Of a stretch of 48,665 nucleotides of DNA, positions 14,768 through 22,799 are shown one piece after another. Made by a program: the position numbers and the translations under genes. Each line of letters begins with the position of its first letter. Position 1 is the first letter of the stretch. Location: assembly GCA_036393295.1 (NCBI GenBank), contig DASWHF010000154.1:1-48665 (forward strand), in the 5' to 3' direction. This DNA comes from DASWHF01 sp036393295. Lineage in GTDB: Bacteria > Pseudomonadota > Gammaproteobacteria > Acidiferrobacterales > UBA6901. The notes beneath the pieces were generated by a model. It had not been told where the DNA came from and ran no database searches. It saw only the letters and a list, made by a program, of their open reading frames with translations.

Positions 14768-16108
14768 ATGGGATCGTTGAAGAAGCCGTTGCTGCTGCTC
14801 GGGTTTGCCGTGGCGGTGTCGTACGCCGGATTCAAGCTCTATCTGTACCACCAGGTGAAGCAGGCGGTCGATAACATGGTGTTCGCGTTGTCGCCTTATG
14901 CGCATGTACAGTACGGCGGCATCACCAGCGGCGTCGACGGCACGCTCGGCGTGGAAAAGCTGCGCGTCGAGCCGCGCGGCGTCGCGGACGTGATGACGAT
15001 AGACAGCGTCGAGATCAAGACCCCCGGACTGATGTTCCTGCTGCGCGGCTGGAAGGTCCAGGAGACGCGCGAGCTGCCGGAATCGCTGAGCCTGATCGTG
15101 CGCGGCGCCGAGCTCGGCACCGACGGTGCGCTGATGCGCGCGATGTTCGGCGCGATGGGCGACGACGCCGCAGGCGTGCTGCATCATTGCGGCGAGCATC
15201 GCGCGCTCGGCATCGCCGAGCTGCGCAAGCTCGGCTATCACGCGGTGCGCATGGACGCGCGGGTCGGCTACGAGTACGTCGGCGCGCGCAATCGCAGCTT
15301 CGCCGAGTGGACGGTGCACGACATGTGGAACATGAAGCTCGACATGGAGGCGACCGGCGTGTCGCGCCGGCTGTTCGAGATGGACGATGCCGACGCCTAC
15401 CTCGCCAGCGTGTCGCTCAGCTATCGGGACCTCGCGCTCACCCAGCGCGTCACGGCGATGTGCGCCGAGGCCGCCGGTGTCAACGCTGAACAGTACATCG
15501 AGGCGCAGCTCGCCCTGGACGACGCCGGATTCCAGCGCGCCTGGGGGTTCGTCCCGGGGCCGGGCATGCGCGAGGCCTATCGGCGCTTCCTCGTGCAACC
15601 CGGCGAGATCCGCGTTCAGGTGCGTCCCGACAAGGACACCAACTTCGAGGGCCTGCGTTTTTACAAGGCGCAGGACGCCTTCGAGATGCTCAATCCGCTG
15701 GTCAGCGTGAACGGCGAGGTGGTGAGCGATCTGAGCTTTCAGCACAAACCCCAGCTGGCGGCGCGCGCGGCCGCGCCGGTGCCCGCCGCCGCGCCGCGCC
15801 CGCGGCCGGCCGAGGCCGATGCCGCCGCCGATGCCGATGCGCCATCCGGCACGGAACCGCCGCCGCAGCGGCTGGCCGCGGTCGCGTCCAAGCCGTCGCG
15901 CAGCGGCTATGCGCCGGTTGCCCCCGCCGAGCTCGCCCGCCACCTCGGACGCAAGGTGCGGCTGCACGTGGGCGGCGGCCTGGTGCGCGAGGGCAAGCTC
16001 GTCGACCTGCAGAACGGCGTGGCGATCGTCGAGCGGCGCTACGACGGGGCGCTGATCACCCTCAAGGTGAGACTCGTCGAGATCGAGCGCGCCGAGGCGT
16101 ATTTCTGA
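14768..16108 (+). CDS. Membrane-anchored hypothetical protein
   Basis: This 446-residue protein starts with a single transmembrane helix (about residues 6-27) and continues as a large, probably periplasmic, domain (30-340) of mixed strands and helices. An Ala/Pro-rich linker follows (about 341-385), then a compact C-terminal domain (AELARHLGRKVRLHVGGG, then REGKLVDLQNGVAIVERR) that looks like a small beta-barrel of SH3 or Sm-like type. The start of the large domain (VKQAVDNMVFALSPYAHVQY) recalls DUF945/YdgA-type proteins only loosely. The function is unknown. A TATAAT lies 41 bases upstream. Confidence 0.75.
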   Translation: MGSLKKPLLLLGFAVAVSYAGFKLYLYHQVKQAVDNMVFALSPYAHVQYGGITSGVDGTLGVEKLRVEPRGVADVMTIDSVEIKTPGLMFLLRGWKVQETRELPESLSLIVRGAELGTDGALMRAMFGAMGDDAAGVLHHCGEHRALGIAELRKLGYHAVRMDARVGYEYVGARNRSFAEWTVHDMWNMKLDMEATGVSRRLFEMDDADAYLASVSLSYRDLALTQRVTAMCAEAAGVNAEQYIEAQLALDDAGFQRAWGFVPGPGMREAYRRFLVQPGEIRVQVRPDKDTNFEGLRFYKAQDAFEMLNPLVSVNGEVVSDLSFQHKPQLAARAAAPVPAAAPRPRPAEADAAADADAPSGTEPPPQRLAAVASKPSRSGYAPVAPAELARHLGRKVRLHVGGGLVREGKLVDLQNGVAIVERRYDGALITLKVRLVEIERAEAYF

Positions 16109-16136
16109 CGCTTCCGTTTTCGCCGCCGGCATCTGA

Positions 16137-16142
16137 TATGAT
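16137..16142 (+). promoter_or_regulatory. Candidate -10 element of the LOG-family gene
   Basis: TATGAT lies 48 bases before the ATG at 16191. The -35 region (around CTTCCG) is weak. Confidence 0.35.
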
Positions 16143-16190
16143 ACGGCGCCACACCCACGGAACCAGCGAGCGAGGCGCGGACCCGACACC

Positions 16191-17006
16191 ATGACCGACC
16201 GAACCCATCGCGCCGTCAAGGCGTACCGCAACACCAATTTCCTCGACAGCAGCGACGCCCGGGCGCTGCGCATCCTGGCCGAGTACCTCGAGCCGGTCAG
16301 CCGCTTCGATCACTACCGCGTGGACGACACCATCGTCTTCATGGGTTCGGCGCGCTTCATCTCGCGCGAACAGGCGGAGCAGCGGCTCCAGGCGGCCGAG
16401 CAGGGCGGCGGCGACGTCGAGCGGGCGCGGCGCGATCTGCGCATGTCGCGCTACTACGAAGAGGCGCGCGATCTGGCGTACCGCCTGACCGAGTGGTCCA
16501 AGCAGCTCGGCGACGAGGCGCGGCGCTTCGTGGTTTGCACCGGCGGCGGACCCGGCATCATGGAGGCGGCCAACCGTGGCGCCTCCGAGGCCAAGGGGCT
16601 CAACGTCGGCCTGACGATCTCGATTCCGATCGAGGAATTCGACAACGCCTACGTGACGCGCGAGCTGTCGTTTCATTTCCACTACTTCTTCATGCGCAAG
16701 TTCTGGTTCGCCTATCTCGCCAAGGCCGTGATCGTCTTCCCCGGCGGCTTCGGCACCCTGGACGAGCTGTTCGAGCTGCTGACGCTGCTGCAGACCCGCA
16801 AGATCCGCAAGCACCTGCCGATCGTGCTGTTCGGCACCGAGTACTGGAACCAGGTGGTCAACTTCGACGCCCTGATCGAGCACGGCACGATCAATCCCGA
16901 GGACGTCAACCTGATGTTCCGCACCGATTCGATCGACGCGGCCTATCGCTATCTGGTGGACAAGCTCAGCACCTACGCGATGCAGGAGCGCGGCGCGATA
17001 CTGTAG
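16191..17006 (+). CDS. LOG-family (lysine decarboxylase-like fold) protein
   Basis: This 271-residue protein has the two signature motifs of the LOG/YgdH family: GGGPGIMEAANRGA (about residues 119-132) and PGGFGTLDELFE (about 183-194). Plant LOG enzymes cleave cytokinin nucleotides to free base and ribose phosphate; bacterial relatives such as PpnN hydrolyse purine and pyrimidine nucleoside monophosphates. A long N-terminal extension (1-110) with VDDTIVFMGSARF precedes the core, as in the larger proteobacterial forms. It is cytoplasmic. The TAG stop (17004-17006) is supplied by a REP palindrome, so the end of the protein may have been changed by repeat insertion. Confidence 0.9.
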   Translation: MTDRTHRAVKAYRNTNFLDSSDARALRILAEYLEPVSRFDHYRVDDTIVFMGSARFISREQAEQRLQAAEQGGGDVERARRDLRMSRYYEEARDLAYRLTEWSKQLGDEARRFVVCTGGGPGIMEAANRGASEAKGLNVGLTISIPIEEFDNAYVTRELSFHFHYFFMRKFWFAYLAKAVIVFPGGFGTLDELFELLTLLQTRKIRKHLPIVLFGTEYWNQVVNFDALIEHGTINPEDVNLMFRTDSIDAAYRYLVDKLSTYAMQERGAIL

Positions 17007-17062
17007 GCGGGGCTTCCAGCCCCGCTCGGCACAGTCCGGCGGGGCTGGAAGCCCCGCCTACA
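17002..17062. repeat. Inverted pair of REP-like palindromes (copies 5 and 6)
   Basis: Two 24-base units, 17002-17025 and 17039-17062, are perfect reverse complements separated by 13 bases, so the whole block can form one long 24-bp hairpin or two small ones. It overlaps the last bases of the LOG-family gene and ends 18 bases before the exonuclease start. Such pairs (BIME-like) often modulate mRNA stability or termination. Confidence 0.88.
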
Positions 17063-17080
17063 ACAATAGGTATTTTCCCC

Positions 17081-17659
17081 GTGAGCAAGGACAAGACTGA
17101 AATCTACGTCAGCACCGACATCGAGGCGGACGGCCCGATCCCCGGGCCGCACTCGATGTTGAGCCTGGCCTCGGCGGCGTTCCGGGCCGATAAGACGCTC
17201 ATCGACAGCTTCGCCGTCAATCTCGAGACCCTGCCGGACGCCGGCCCGCACCCCGCAACCACGGCCTGGTGGCAGGAGTTCCCCGAGGCCTGGGCGGCCT
17301 GCCGGCGCGATCCGCGGCCGCCGGAGACGGCGATGCGCCAGTATCTCGACTGGTTGAACGGCCTGCCGGGCCGGCCGGTGTTCGTCGGCTGGCCGGCGAG
17401 CTGGGACTTCATGTGGGTCTACTGGTACCTGGTGCGCTACACCGGCGAGCGGCCGTTCCGCGAGAACGCCCTGGACGTGCGCTCCTATGCGATGGGCATG
17501 CGCAAGAGCGAGTTCCGGCTCACGACCCGCAGCTATCTCCCCAAGCGCTGGTTCGACGAGCTGCCCCACACGCATGTGGCGCTCGACGACGCGCTCGAGC
17601 AGGGCGCGCTGTTCTGCAACATGCTGGCCGAGAACCTGAAGGGCCCGCCGCGGGAATGA
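17081..17659 (+). CDS. 3'-5' exonuclease, DnaQ-like (DEDDh)
   Basis: This 192-residue protein resembles DnaQ-type exonucleases. The ExoI motif is STDIEADGP (Asp and Glu ligands at about residues 10-12), a central DFMWVYWYLVRY segment corresponds to ExoII, and ExoIII is HVALDDALEQG near residue 165 (His and Asp). All four acidic ligands appear present. The start is GTG 17081; its ribosome site is weak and it lies right behind the REP pair. The substrate, DNA or RNA, cannot be told from sequence. It is a stand-alone nuclease, not a polymerase subunit. Confidence 0.82.
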   Translation: MSKDKTEIYVSTDIEADGPIPGPHSMLSLASAAFRADKTLIDSFAVNLETLPDAGPHPATTAWWQEFPEAWAACRRDPRPPETAMRQYLDWLNGLPGRPVFVGWPASWDFMWVYWYLVRYTGERPFRENALDVRSYAMGMRKSEFRLTTRSYLPKRWFDELPHTHVALDDALEQGALFCNMLAENLKGPPRE

Positions 17660-17692
17660 ACCCGCGGTCGCGGAACGCGGCCCGCGCCGCGC

Positions 17693-17698
17693 TATAAT
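17693..17698 (+). promoter_or_regulatory. Candidate -10 element of the SelW-like/pldA pair
   Basis: TATAAT lies 32 bases before the ATG at 17730. The corresponding -35 region is GC-rich with no consensus. Confidence 0.4.
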
Positions 17699-17729
17699 CA
17701 CGGGCGCTCACGCACACCGGGGATCGCGC

Positions 17730-18029
17730 ATGTCCGACAAGCCGCGCATCGAGATCGAATACTGCACGCAGTGCGGCTTTCTGCTGCGCGCCGGGTGGAT
17801 GGCGCAGGAGCTGTTGCGCGCCTTCGAGGACGAGATCGACGCGCTGGTCTTGAAGCCGGGCGGCGGCGGCAACTTCGTCGTGCGGCTCGACGACCGGGTG
17901 CTGTTTTCGCGCCGCGAGCACGGCCGCTTCCCGGAGGCCAAGGAGCTCAAGCTGCTGATCCGCGACGCCATCGGATCGGGCAGGCGCTTCGGTCACACCG
18001 AGCGCGCGGCCGGGCCGTCGGAGGATTGA
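17730..18029 (+). CDS. SelT/SelW/SelH-type (Rdx) thioredoxin-like protein, cysteine form
   Basis: This 99-residue protein has the Rdx family layout: a first strand IEIEYCTQCGFLLRA with the redox motif CTQC at about residues 12-15, a helix MAQELLRAFEDEI, then VLKPGGGGNFVV and a terminal helix KELKLLIRDAI. In animal SelW and SelT the second redox residue is selenocysteine; here both are cysteine, and the only in-frame TGA is the final stop. A role in thiol redox control is likely. The stop codon is directly followed by the GTG of pldA, so the genes are coupled. Confidence 0.88.
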   Translation: MSDKPRIEIEYCTQCGFLLRAGWMAQELLRAFEDEIDALVLKPGGGGNFVVRLDDRVLFSRREHGRFPEAKELKLLIRDAIGSGRRFGHTERAAGPSED

Positions 18030-18914
18030 GTGCCGGCGGCCTGGGCGACGGGGTGCCGCGGAACGATGTTGGGCCTGCTGCTCGGCACGCTGGGCGCTGT
18101 GACCGCGCGTGCCGACGACGGCGGGGCCGTCGAACGGCGCCTGTCGGGCGAGGAGCAGGTCGCCGAGAGCCGCTTCGTCATCACGCCGCACAAGCCGAAC
18201 TATCTGCTGCCGCTCACCTATGACAGCAAGCTGCGCGACGACGACCCGGCGCTGGACAACGCCGAGATCAAGTTTCAACTGAGCTTCAAGATCCCGCTGA
18301 CCGAGCGCCTGCTCAACACCCGCAGCCGCCTGTACTTCGCCTATACCCAGGTGTCGTTCTTTCAGGCCTATAACAGCGACAGCTCGGCGCCGTTCCGCGA
18401 GACCAACTATGAGCCGGAGGTGTTCTGGCTGCTGCCGACCGAGTGGCCGGTGCTGGGCATGACCCATCGCCTGCTGGCGATCGGCGTTTCCCATCAGTCC
18501 AACGGCCGCAGCCTGCCGGACTCACGCAGCTGGAACCGGGTCTACGCCAACTTCGTGCTGGCGCGCGGCGATTTCTATTTGAGCCTGCGGCCGTGGTACC
18601 GCATCCCCGAGGATGAGAAAGAGAGCCCCACCGACGCCCGCGGCGACGACAACCCCGACATCGAGGACTATCTCGGCAACGGCGAGCTGCGCCTGGTGTG
18701 GCTGCATCGCGGCCACAGCCTGTCGCTGATGCTGCGCAGTAATCTCGACTCCACCGCCAACCGCGGCGCCGTCCAGATCGATTGGGGTATTCCGCTCGGC
18801 GGCAAGCTGCGCGGCTACGTGCAGGTCTTCAACGGTTACGGCGAGAGCCTGATCGATTACAACCGCTACCGTAACCGCATCGGCGTCGGGGTGATGCTCA
18901 CGGATTGGTTGTGA
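18030..18914 (+). CDS. pldA: Outer-membrane phospholipase A (OMPLA)
   Basis: This 294-residue protein has a signal peptide probably cut after ARA (about residue 28), followed by a 12-strand beta-barrel. The active site matches E. coli PldA: His155 and Ser157 in SHQSNGR and Asn169 in SRSWNR. The calcium-dependent dimeric enzyme removes phospholipids that reach the outer leaflet. The last strand ends in LTDWL, suiting Bam-dependent insertion. The start is GTG 18030, directly after the upstream stop, with GGAGG 5 bases before it. An internal ATG at 18066 would still leave a short signal peptide. Confidence 0.93.
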   Translation: MPAAWATGCRGTMLGLLLGTLGAVTARADDGGAVERRLSGEEQVAESRFVITPHKPNYLLPLTYDSKLRDDDPALDNAEIKFQLSFKIPLTERLLNTRSRLYFAYTQVSFFQAYNSDSSAPFRETNYEPEVFWLLPTEWPVLGMTHRLLAIGVSHQSNGRSLPDSRSWNRVYANFVLARGDFYLSLRPWYRIPEDEKESPTDARGDDNPDIEDYLGNGELRLVWLHRGHSLSLMLRSNLDSTANRGAVQIDWGIPLGGKLRGYVQVFNGYGESLIDYNRYRNRIGVGVMLTDWL

Positions 18915-18917
18915 TTC

Positions 18918-19003
18918 AGTGGCGAGTAGCGAGTAGCTAGTAGCGAGTGGCGAGTGGCGGTACGGAGGTTTTACTCGCTACTCGCCACTAGCCACTCGCT
19001 ACT
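18918..19003. repeat. Tandem GCGAGTA/GCGAGTG heptamers with inverted arm
   Basis: The left part (18918-18960) is a run of near-perfect 7-base repeats (GCGAGTA, GCGAGTG). The right part (18974-19003) holds their complement, including a perfect 16-bp match (AGTGGCGAGTAGCGAG with 18974-18989). The block lies between the convergent ends of pldA and mug and overlaps the last codons of mug. It can form a long stem and may end transcription from both sides. Confidence 0.85.
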
Positions 19004-19551
19004 TTTCTCAACTGCCGGAATAGACGCACCAGCTCGTCGAGCTGATCGTGGGCGTTGAGACCGCTCGGATTCGGCAAGACCCAGATCGCGGCGCCGGCGA
19101 GCCGCTCGGCCTGCTCGCCGATCGCCGCCCGCGGCCGCTCGAAGGCCGTGCGGTAGGCGCCGACGCCGAGCACCGCCACGATCCGGGGCTTGAGCCGGTG
19201 CACCGTGGCCGCCAGCCGGCGCCCGCCGGCGCGCAGCTCGGCGCGCGACAGCTCGGTGGCATTGGCGGTGGCGCGGGCCACGACGTTGGTGATGCCGCAG
19301 CCGTGGCGCAGGAGCGCGCGCTCCTCGTGCGGCGCGAGCCGGCGTGGCGTGAAGCCCGAGCGGTGCAGCACCGGCCAGAAGCGGTTGCCGGGGCGCGCGA
19401 AGTGGTGGCCGACCGCCGCCGAATACAGGCTCGGGTTGATGCCGACGAACAGCACGTCCAGCCCCGGCGCGATGACGTCCGGTACGGTCCGGCCGCGCGC
19501 GGCGTGCAAGGCCCCGGCATCGGGTCGGGGCGGGGCGGTCGGTTGGGTCAT
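18988..19551 (-). CDS. mug: G/U mismatch-specific uracil-DNA glycosylase (Mug/TDG family)
   Basis: This 187-residue protein has the two motifs of family-2 uracil-DNA glycosylases: GINPSLYSAAVGHHFARPG (catalytic Asn, about residues 38-56) and NPSGLNAHDQ (about 157-166). Mug removes uracil or ethenocytosine opposite guanine during base excision repair. The core VAVLGVGAYRTAF matches the family fold. ATG 19551 is the likely start. The final residues (KVASG) and the stop are encoded by the heptamer repeat block, so the C-terminus has probably been rewritten by the repeat. It is convergent with pldA. Confidence 0.9.
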   Translation of the reverse strand: MTQPTAPPRPDAGALHAARGRTVPDVIAPGLDVLFVGINPSLYSAAVGHHFARPGNRFWPVLHRSGFTPRRLAPHEERALLRHGCGITNVVARATANATELSRAELRAGGRRLAATVHRLKPRIVAVLGVGAYRTAFERPRAAIGEQAERLAGAAIWVLPNPSGLNAHDQLDELVRLFRQLRKVASG

Positions 19552-19677
19552 GTCAGGTTTGGCGCGTAGCTCCGACTCATGGGCGATTCGATGCGCGGGC
19601 GCCGGGACGGCCGTTGCTGGATTGTCCCGCGCGCCTGCGGCAGACTGATACCCTAACGAGAGCCTGGAGTTTTTACC

Positions 19678-20325
19678 ATGTTCATGTTCCGAAAGACCGA
19701 CCTGCCGCGGCCCGAGGAGGCCTTGCCGGGGCGCGCCGAGGAGATGCCGGTGCCGGACCGGCATTACGTCAAGGGCCATCCGCTTAAAGCCCCGTTTCCC
19801 GCCGGATTTCAGACTGCGATGTTCGGCCTCGGCTGCTTCTGGGGCGCGGAGCGCACGTTCTGGCGGCTGCCCGGTGTCCATACCACCGCGGTCGGTTACG
19901 CCGGCGGCTACACGCTCAACCCGACCTATCAAGAAGTGTGCAGCGGGCTCACCGGCCACAACGAGGTGGTGCTGGTGGTGTATGATCCGGCCGCGCTGAG
20001 TTACCAGGATCTGCTCAAGGTCTTCTTCGAGTCGCACGATCCGACCCAGGGCATGCGCCAGGGCAACGATGTCGGCACCCAGTATCGCTCCGGCATCTAC
20101 GCCCATACGCCGGAGCAAAAGGCGGCGGCCGAGGCTGCGGCGCACCGCTACCAGCAGGCGCTGAGCGCGGCCGGCTACGGCACCATCACCACCGAGATCG
20201 TCGATGCGCCGACGTTCTACTATGCCGAGGATTATCATCAGCAGTACCTCGCCAAGAACCCCGGCGGTTATTGCGGCCTCGGCGGCTGCAGCGTCGCCTT
20301 CCCGGTGACCGCGTCCGCGACCTGA
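19678..20325 (+). CDS. msrA: Peptide-methionine (S)-S-oxide reductase
   Basis: MsrA reduces the S-epimer of methionine sulfoxide in proteins and free methionine. The 215-residue length and an N-terminal extension of about 45 residues fit the long E. coli-type form. The catalytic Cys53 is in GLGCFWGAE, followed by VGYAGGYTLNPTYQEVCSG and GHNEVV. The recycling cysteines are in the tail GGYCGLGGCS. GGAG precedes ATG 19678 by 9 bases. It probably acts in the cytoplasm with thioredoxin. It is divergent from mug. Confidence 0.96.
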   Translation: MFMFRKTDLPRPEEALPGRAEEMPVPDRHYVKGHPLKAPFPAGFQTAMFGLGCFWGAERTFWRLPGVHTTAVGYAGGYTLNPTYQEVCSGLTGHNEVVLVVYDPAALSYQDLLKVFFESHDPTQGMRQGNDVGTQYRSGIYAHTPEQKAAAEAAAHRYQQALSAAGYGTITTEIVDAPTFYYAEDYHQQYLAKNPGGYCGLGGCSVAFPVTASAT

Positions 20326-20471
20326 GCGCATGCTCCCTGCCGACTCGCTCATCGCGCCGCCCCGCTCGTGACATGGGGACTCCCTATATCACGGCGCTGG
20401 CCACGGCGCTGCTGGTGTACCTGGCGCTCGCGCCCGCGCGCGGCGCCGGCAATCGATAACGGCCTGCGCGC

Positions 20472-21704
20472 GTGAACCTGTCCGTCCTGGCGCTGCTGGC
20501 GGTCTTCGTGCTGATCGCGGCGCGCCGCATCGGGCGGCTGCGGGTGGCGATCTGGCAGGCCATGGCGCTCGGCGCGGTCGCGGTACTGGCGCTGGGCGAG
20601 ATCGACGCCGGCACGGCGCTGCGCGCCATCGACGTCGACGTGATGCTGTTCCTGTCCGGCATGTTCATCGTCGGCGAGGCGCTGGTGGCGAGCGGCTATT
20701 TGTATGCGCTCGCCTACCGCCTGTTCGCACGCATCGGCTCCGCCGACGCGCTGGTGCTGGCGGTGCTGCTGGTCGGCGGCCTGAGCTCGGCGCTGCTCAT
20801 GAACGACACGCTGGCGATCGTCGGCACGCCGCTGGCGCTGCGCCTGGCGCGCGAGCACGACCTGCCGCCGCGGCTCATGCTGCTGGCGCTGGCCTTTGCG
20901 GTGACCACCGGCAGCGTCATGAGCCCGATCGGCAATCCCCAGAACCTGCTGATCGCCGTGCACGGCGGTCTGCCGGCGCCGTTCCTGACCTTCTTCGCCC
21001 ATCTCGCCCTGCCGACGCTGATCGGCCTGGGCCTCGCCTACGGCGTGCTGCGCTGGATGTTCCGCCGCGAGTTCCACGCACGCCGGCTCACGCATGCGCC
21101 GGTGACGGTCAAGGACCCGGCGCTCGCGCGCCTGGCGCGGTTCGCACTGGGTCTGGCGATCGCGCTGGTGCTGGTCAAGATCGCGCTCGCCGCGGCCGCG
21201 CCGCGCATCGAGTTCCGCCTGAGCTGGATCGCGCTGGGGGGCGCGCTGCCGCTGCTGCTGTTCAGCCGGCGGCGCCTGGAGCTGCTGCGGCGCGTCGACT
21301 GGCGGACGCTGACGTTCTTCGCGGCGATGTTCGTGCTGATGGCGAGCGTGTGGCGCAGCGGATTCCTTCAGGAGCTGCTGGCGGCCTCGGCCGTCGATCT
21401 TAAAGCGCCTGCGACGGTGCTGAGTTTGAGTGTGGCGCTCAGTCAGCTCGTATCCAACGTTCCGCTGGCGGCGCTGTATCTTCCGCTGCTCGGCGGCTCG
21501 GCGGCCGCGCCCGAGGCGCTGATGGCGCTGGCCGCCGGCAGCACGCTGGCCGGCAACCTCCTGATCCTCGGCGCGGCCAGCAACGTGATCATCATTCAGC
21601 ACGCCGAGCGCCACGGCGCGACGCTCACGCTGCTCGATTTCGCGCGCGCTGGTGTGCCGCTGACGCTGCTGCAGCTCTTGGTCTATTGGACATTCCTGAT
21701 CTGA
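20472..21704 (+). CDS. Anion/Na+ permease of the ArsB/NhaD (SLC13-like) superfamily
   Basis: This 410-residue inner-membrane protein has about 10-11 hydrophobic segments. Two symmetry-related motifs are visible, ALLMNDTLAIVGTPLAL near residues 110-126 and SQLVSNVPLAALYLPLL near 325-342, together with SPIGNPQNLL. This is the pattern of the ion transporter superfamily that includes ArsB, NhaD and dicarboxylate carriers. The substrate cannot be deduced: there is no arsR or arsC nearby. The start is GTG 20472. It is convergent with the beta-propeller gene, with one base between them. Confidence 0.85.
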   Translation: MNLSVLALLAVFVLIAARRIGRLRVAIWQAMALGAVAVLALGEIDAGTALRAIDVDVMLFLSGMFIVGEALVASGYLYALAYRLFARIGSADALVLAVLLVGGLSSALLMNDTLAIVGTPLALRLAREHDLPPRLMLLALAFAVTTGSVMSPIGNPQNLLIAVHGGLPAPFLTFFAHLALPTLIGLGLAYGVLRWMFRREFHARRLTHAPVTVKDPALARLARFALGLAIALVLVKIALAAAAPRIEFRLSWIALGGALPLLLFSRRRLELLRRVDWRTLTFFAAMFVLMASVWRSGFLQELLAASAVDLKAPATVLSLSVALSQLVSNVPLAALYLPLLGGSAAAPEALMALAAGSTLAGNLLILGAASNVIIIQHAERHGATLTLLDFARAGVPLTLLQLLVYWTFLI

Positions 21705-21705
21705 T

Positions 21706-22452
21706 TCACGGCGCCGCGTCGCGCGACCACAGGCGCTGATCGGCGTCCAGCGCCACCAGCCGCGCGTGGATGGCGGTCAGGGCGCCGAACCGGCCGCTGC
21801 GACCGATCGGCTCCCAGGGCGCCGCCGCCGGTGTCGCATCCCGCCACCACAGCCGGTGGTCGGCGTCGAGGCCGAACAGTTTGCGATAGCTCACGGCGAG
21901 CGCGTGCAGCGCCGGCGCCGGCCCGAGTGGTCGCCAGCGCCGGGTGCCGCCGGCGACCGCGAGATGACAGAGTTGGCCGCGCGCATCGACGGAAAACACG
22001 TCACCGCCGCTTACCGTCAGCGTGCGCAGTCCGGCGGCCGGCGCGAGCCGGATCCAGGCAGCGGCGCGCGCGACCGGTGCGCGCGCGCACAGCATGCCGT
22101 CGCGGGTCAGCGCGTAGAGCCGGTGGTCGCCCGCGCACAGCGCGACGACGGCCTCGGCGTCGCCGGCGCGCAGCCAGCCGCCCTGCGGATGCAGCGGATC
22201 GGTTGCCCACAGGCCGTTGTCGCCGACGGCGAACAACTTATCGCCGCAGGCGGCGATGTCGACGAGCGGCCGGGGTGCCGGTGGGCAGGCGAGCGGCTGC
22301 CAGCCGCCGGCGGTGTCGCGCGGCGTGGCGCCGGTCGCCGGCCAGCGGTTCAGCGCGAGATAGCTGCGCGCGGACGGCGTCCCCGCCGTCGCCTTCGGCG
22401 GCGCATCGCGCCCGACGCGCGGATTGTCCTGCCATGTCGCCATCGTTCCCAT
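21706..22452 (-). CDS. Beta-propeller (tectonin/tachylectin-like repeat) protein
   Basis: This 248-residue protein carries at least five repeats of the form LF-hydrophobic-D-xx-xLW: KLFAVGDNGLWATD, LYALTRDGMLCAR, VFSVDARGQLCHL, LFGLDADHRLWWRD and LVALDADQRLWSRD. Such repeats form propellers of the tectonin or tachylectin type, often sugar- or lipid-binding. No signal peptide is visible. The N-terminal 50 residues are Pro/Ala/Arg-rich. The start 22452 follows a GGGGGTG ribosome site; ATG 22443 is an alternative. The function is unknown. Confidence 0.7.
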   Translation of the reverse strand: MGTMATWQDNPRVGRDAPPKATAGTPSARSYLALNRWPATGATPRDTAGGWQPLACPPAPRPLVDIAACGDKLFAVGDNGLWATDPLHPQGGWLRAGDAEAVVALCAGDHRLYALTRDGMLCARAPVARAAAWIRLAPAAGLRTLTVSGGDVFSVDARGQLCHLAVAGGTRRWRPLGPAPALHALAVSYRKLFGLDADHRLWWRDATPAAAPWEPIGRSGRFGALTAIHARLVALDADQRLWSRDAAP

Positions 22453-22799
22453 CGCACCCCCAATGGACTGGTTCGACCGCGGGCGGCCAGCGCCGGCGGA
22501 GTGGGTCACCCGGAGCGCGCGCTGCAGTCACCCCTCCGCACGGGAGAGACAGGACCGACATGTCAGGTTGCCGCCCTGTCCCGGCGCGCCGCCTCCGGGA
22601 TTCCCACTGGTATTGAGCCGGATTGCGCGTCGCAGGTCTGTGAAGTGCGTCACACCCGGCGGACCGGGCGCTGTTGTAAAAAACCCCGACAACCCGTGCC
22701 GCGCACCGGTCGGTCCGCCGCGACGGCCGGCAAATGATGGGAATATTTCCCACGATATGATGGCCGCCCGGTTTGCCCAGGAATGGCGGCAGAACAATT
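22453..22799. other. Divergent intergenic region, no gene recognised
   Basis: These 347 bases separate the propeller gene (minus) and the glycosyltransferase gene (plus). I see a candidate -10 TATGAT at 22756-22761 for the plus strand, 38 bases before the ATG, and an AT-rich patch GTTGTAAAAAACCCC at about 22673-22687. No riboswitch consensus, tRNA or convincing small frame was found. Confidence 0.5.

Noticed and set aside
17730..18029. Selenocysteine TGA in the SelW-like gene
   Set aside because: Both redox positions are TGC cysteine codons and the only in-frame TGA is the end, followed at once by the pldA start.
20373..20459. 28-residue hydrophobic frame (MGTPYITALATALLVYLALA start) before the permease
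   Set aside because: It looks like a tiny membrane peptide, but has no ribosome site, and such frames arise easily here. It could be revisited if conserved.
22453..22799. c-di-GMP or other riboswitch before the glycosyltransferase
   Set aside because: No match to the conserved GEMM bulges or loops could be found by eye.
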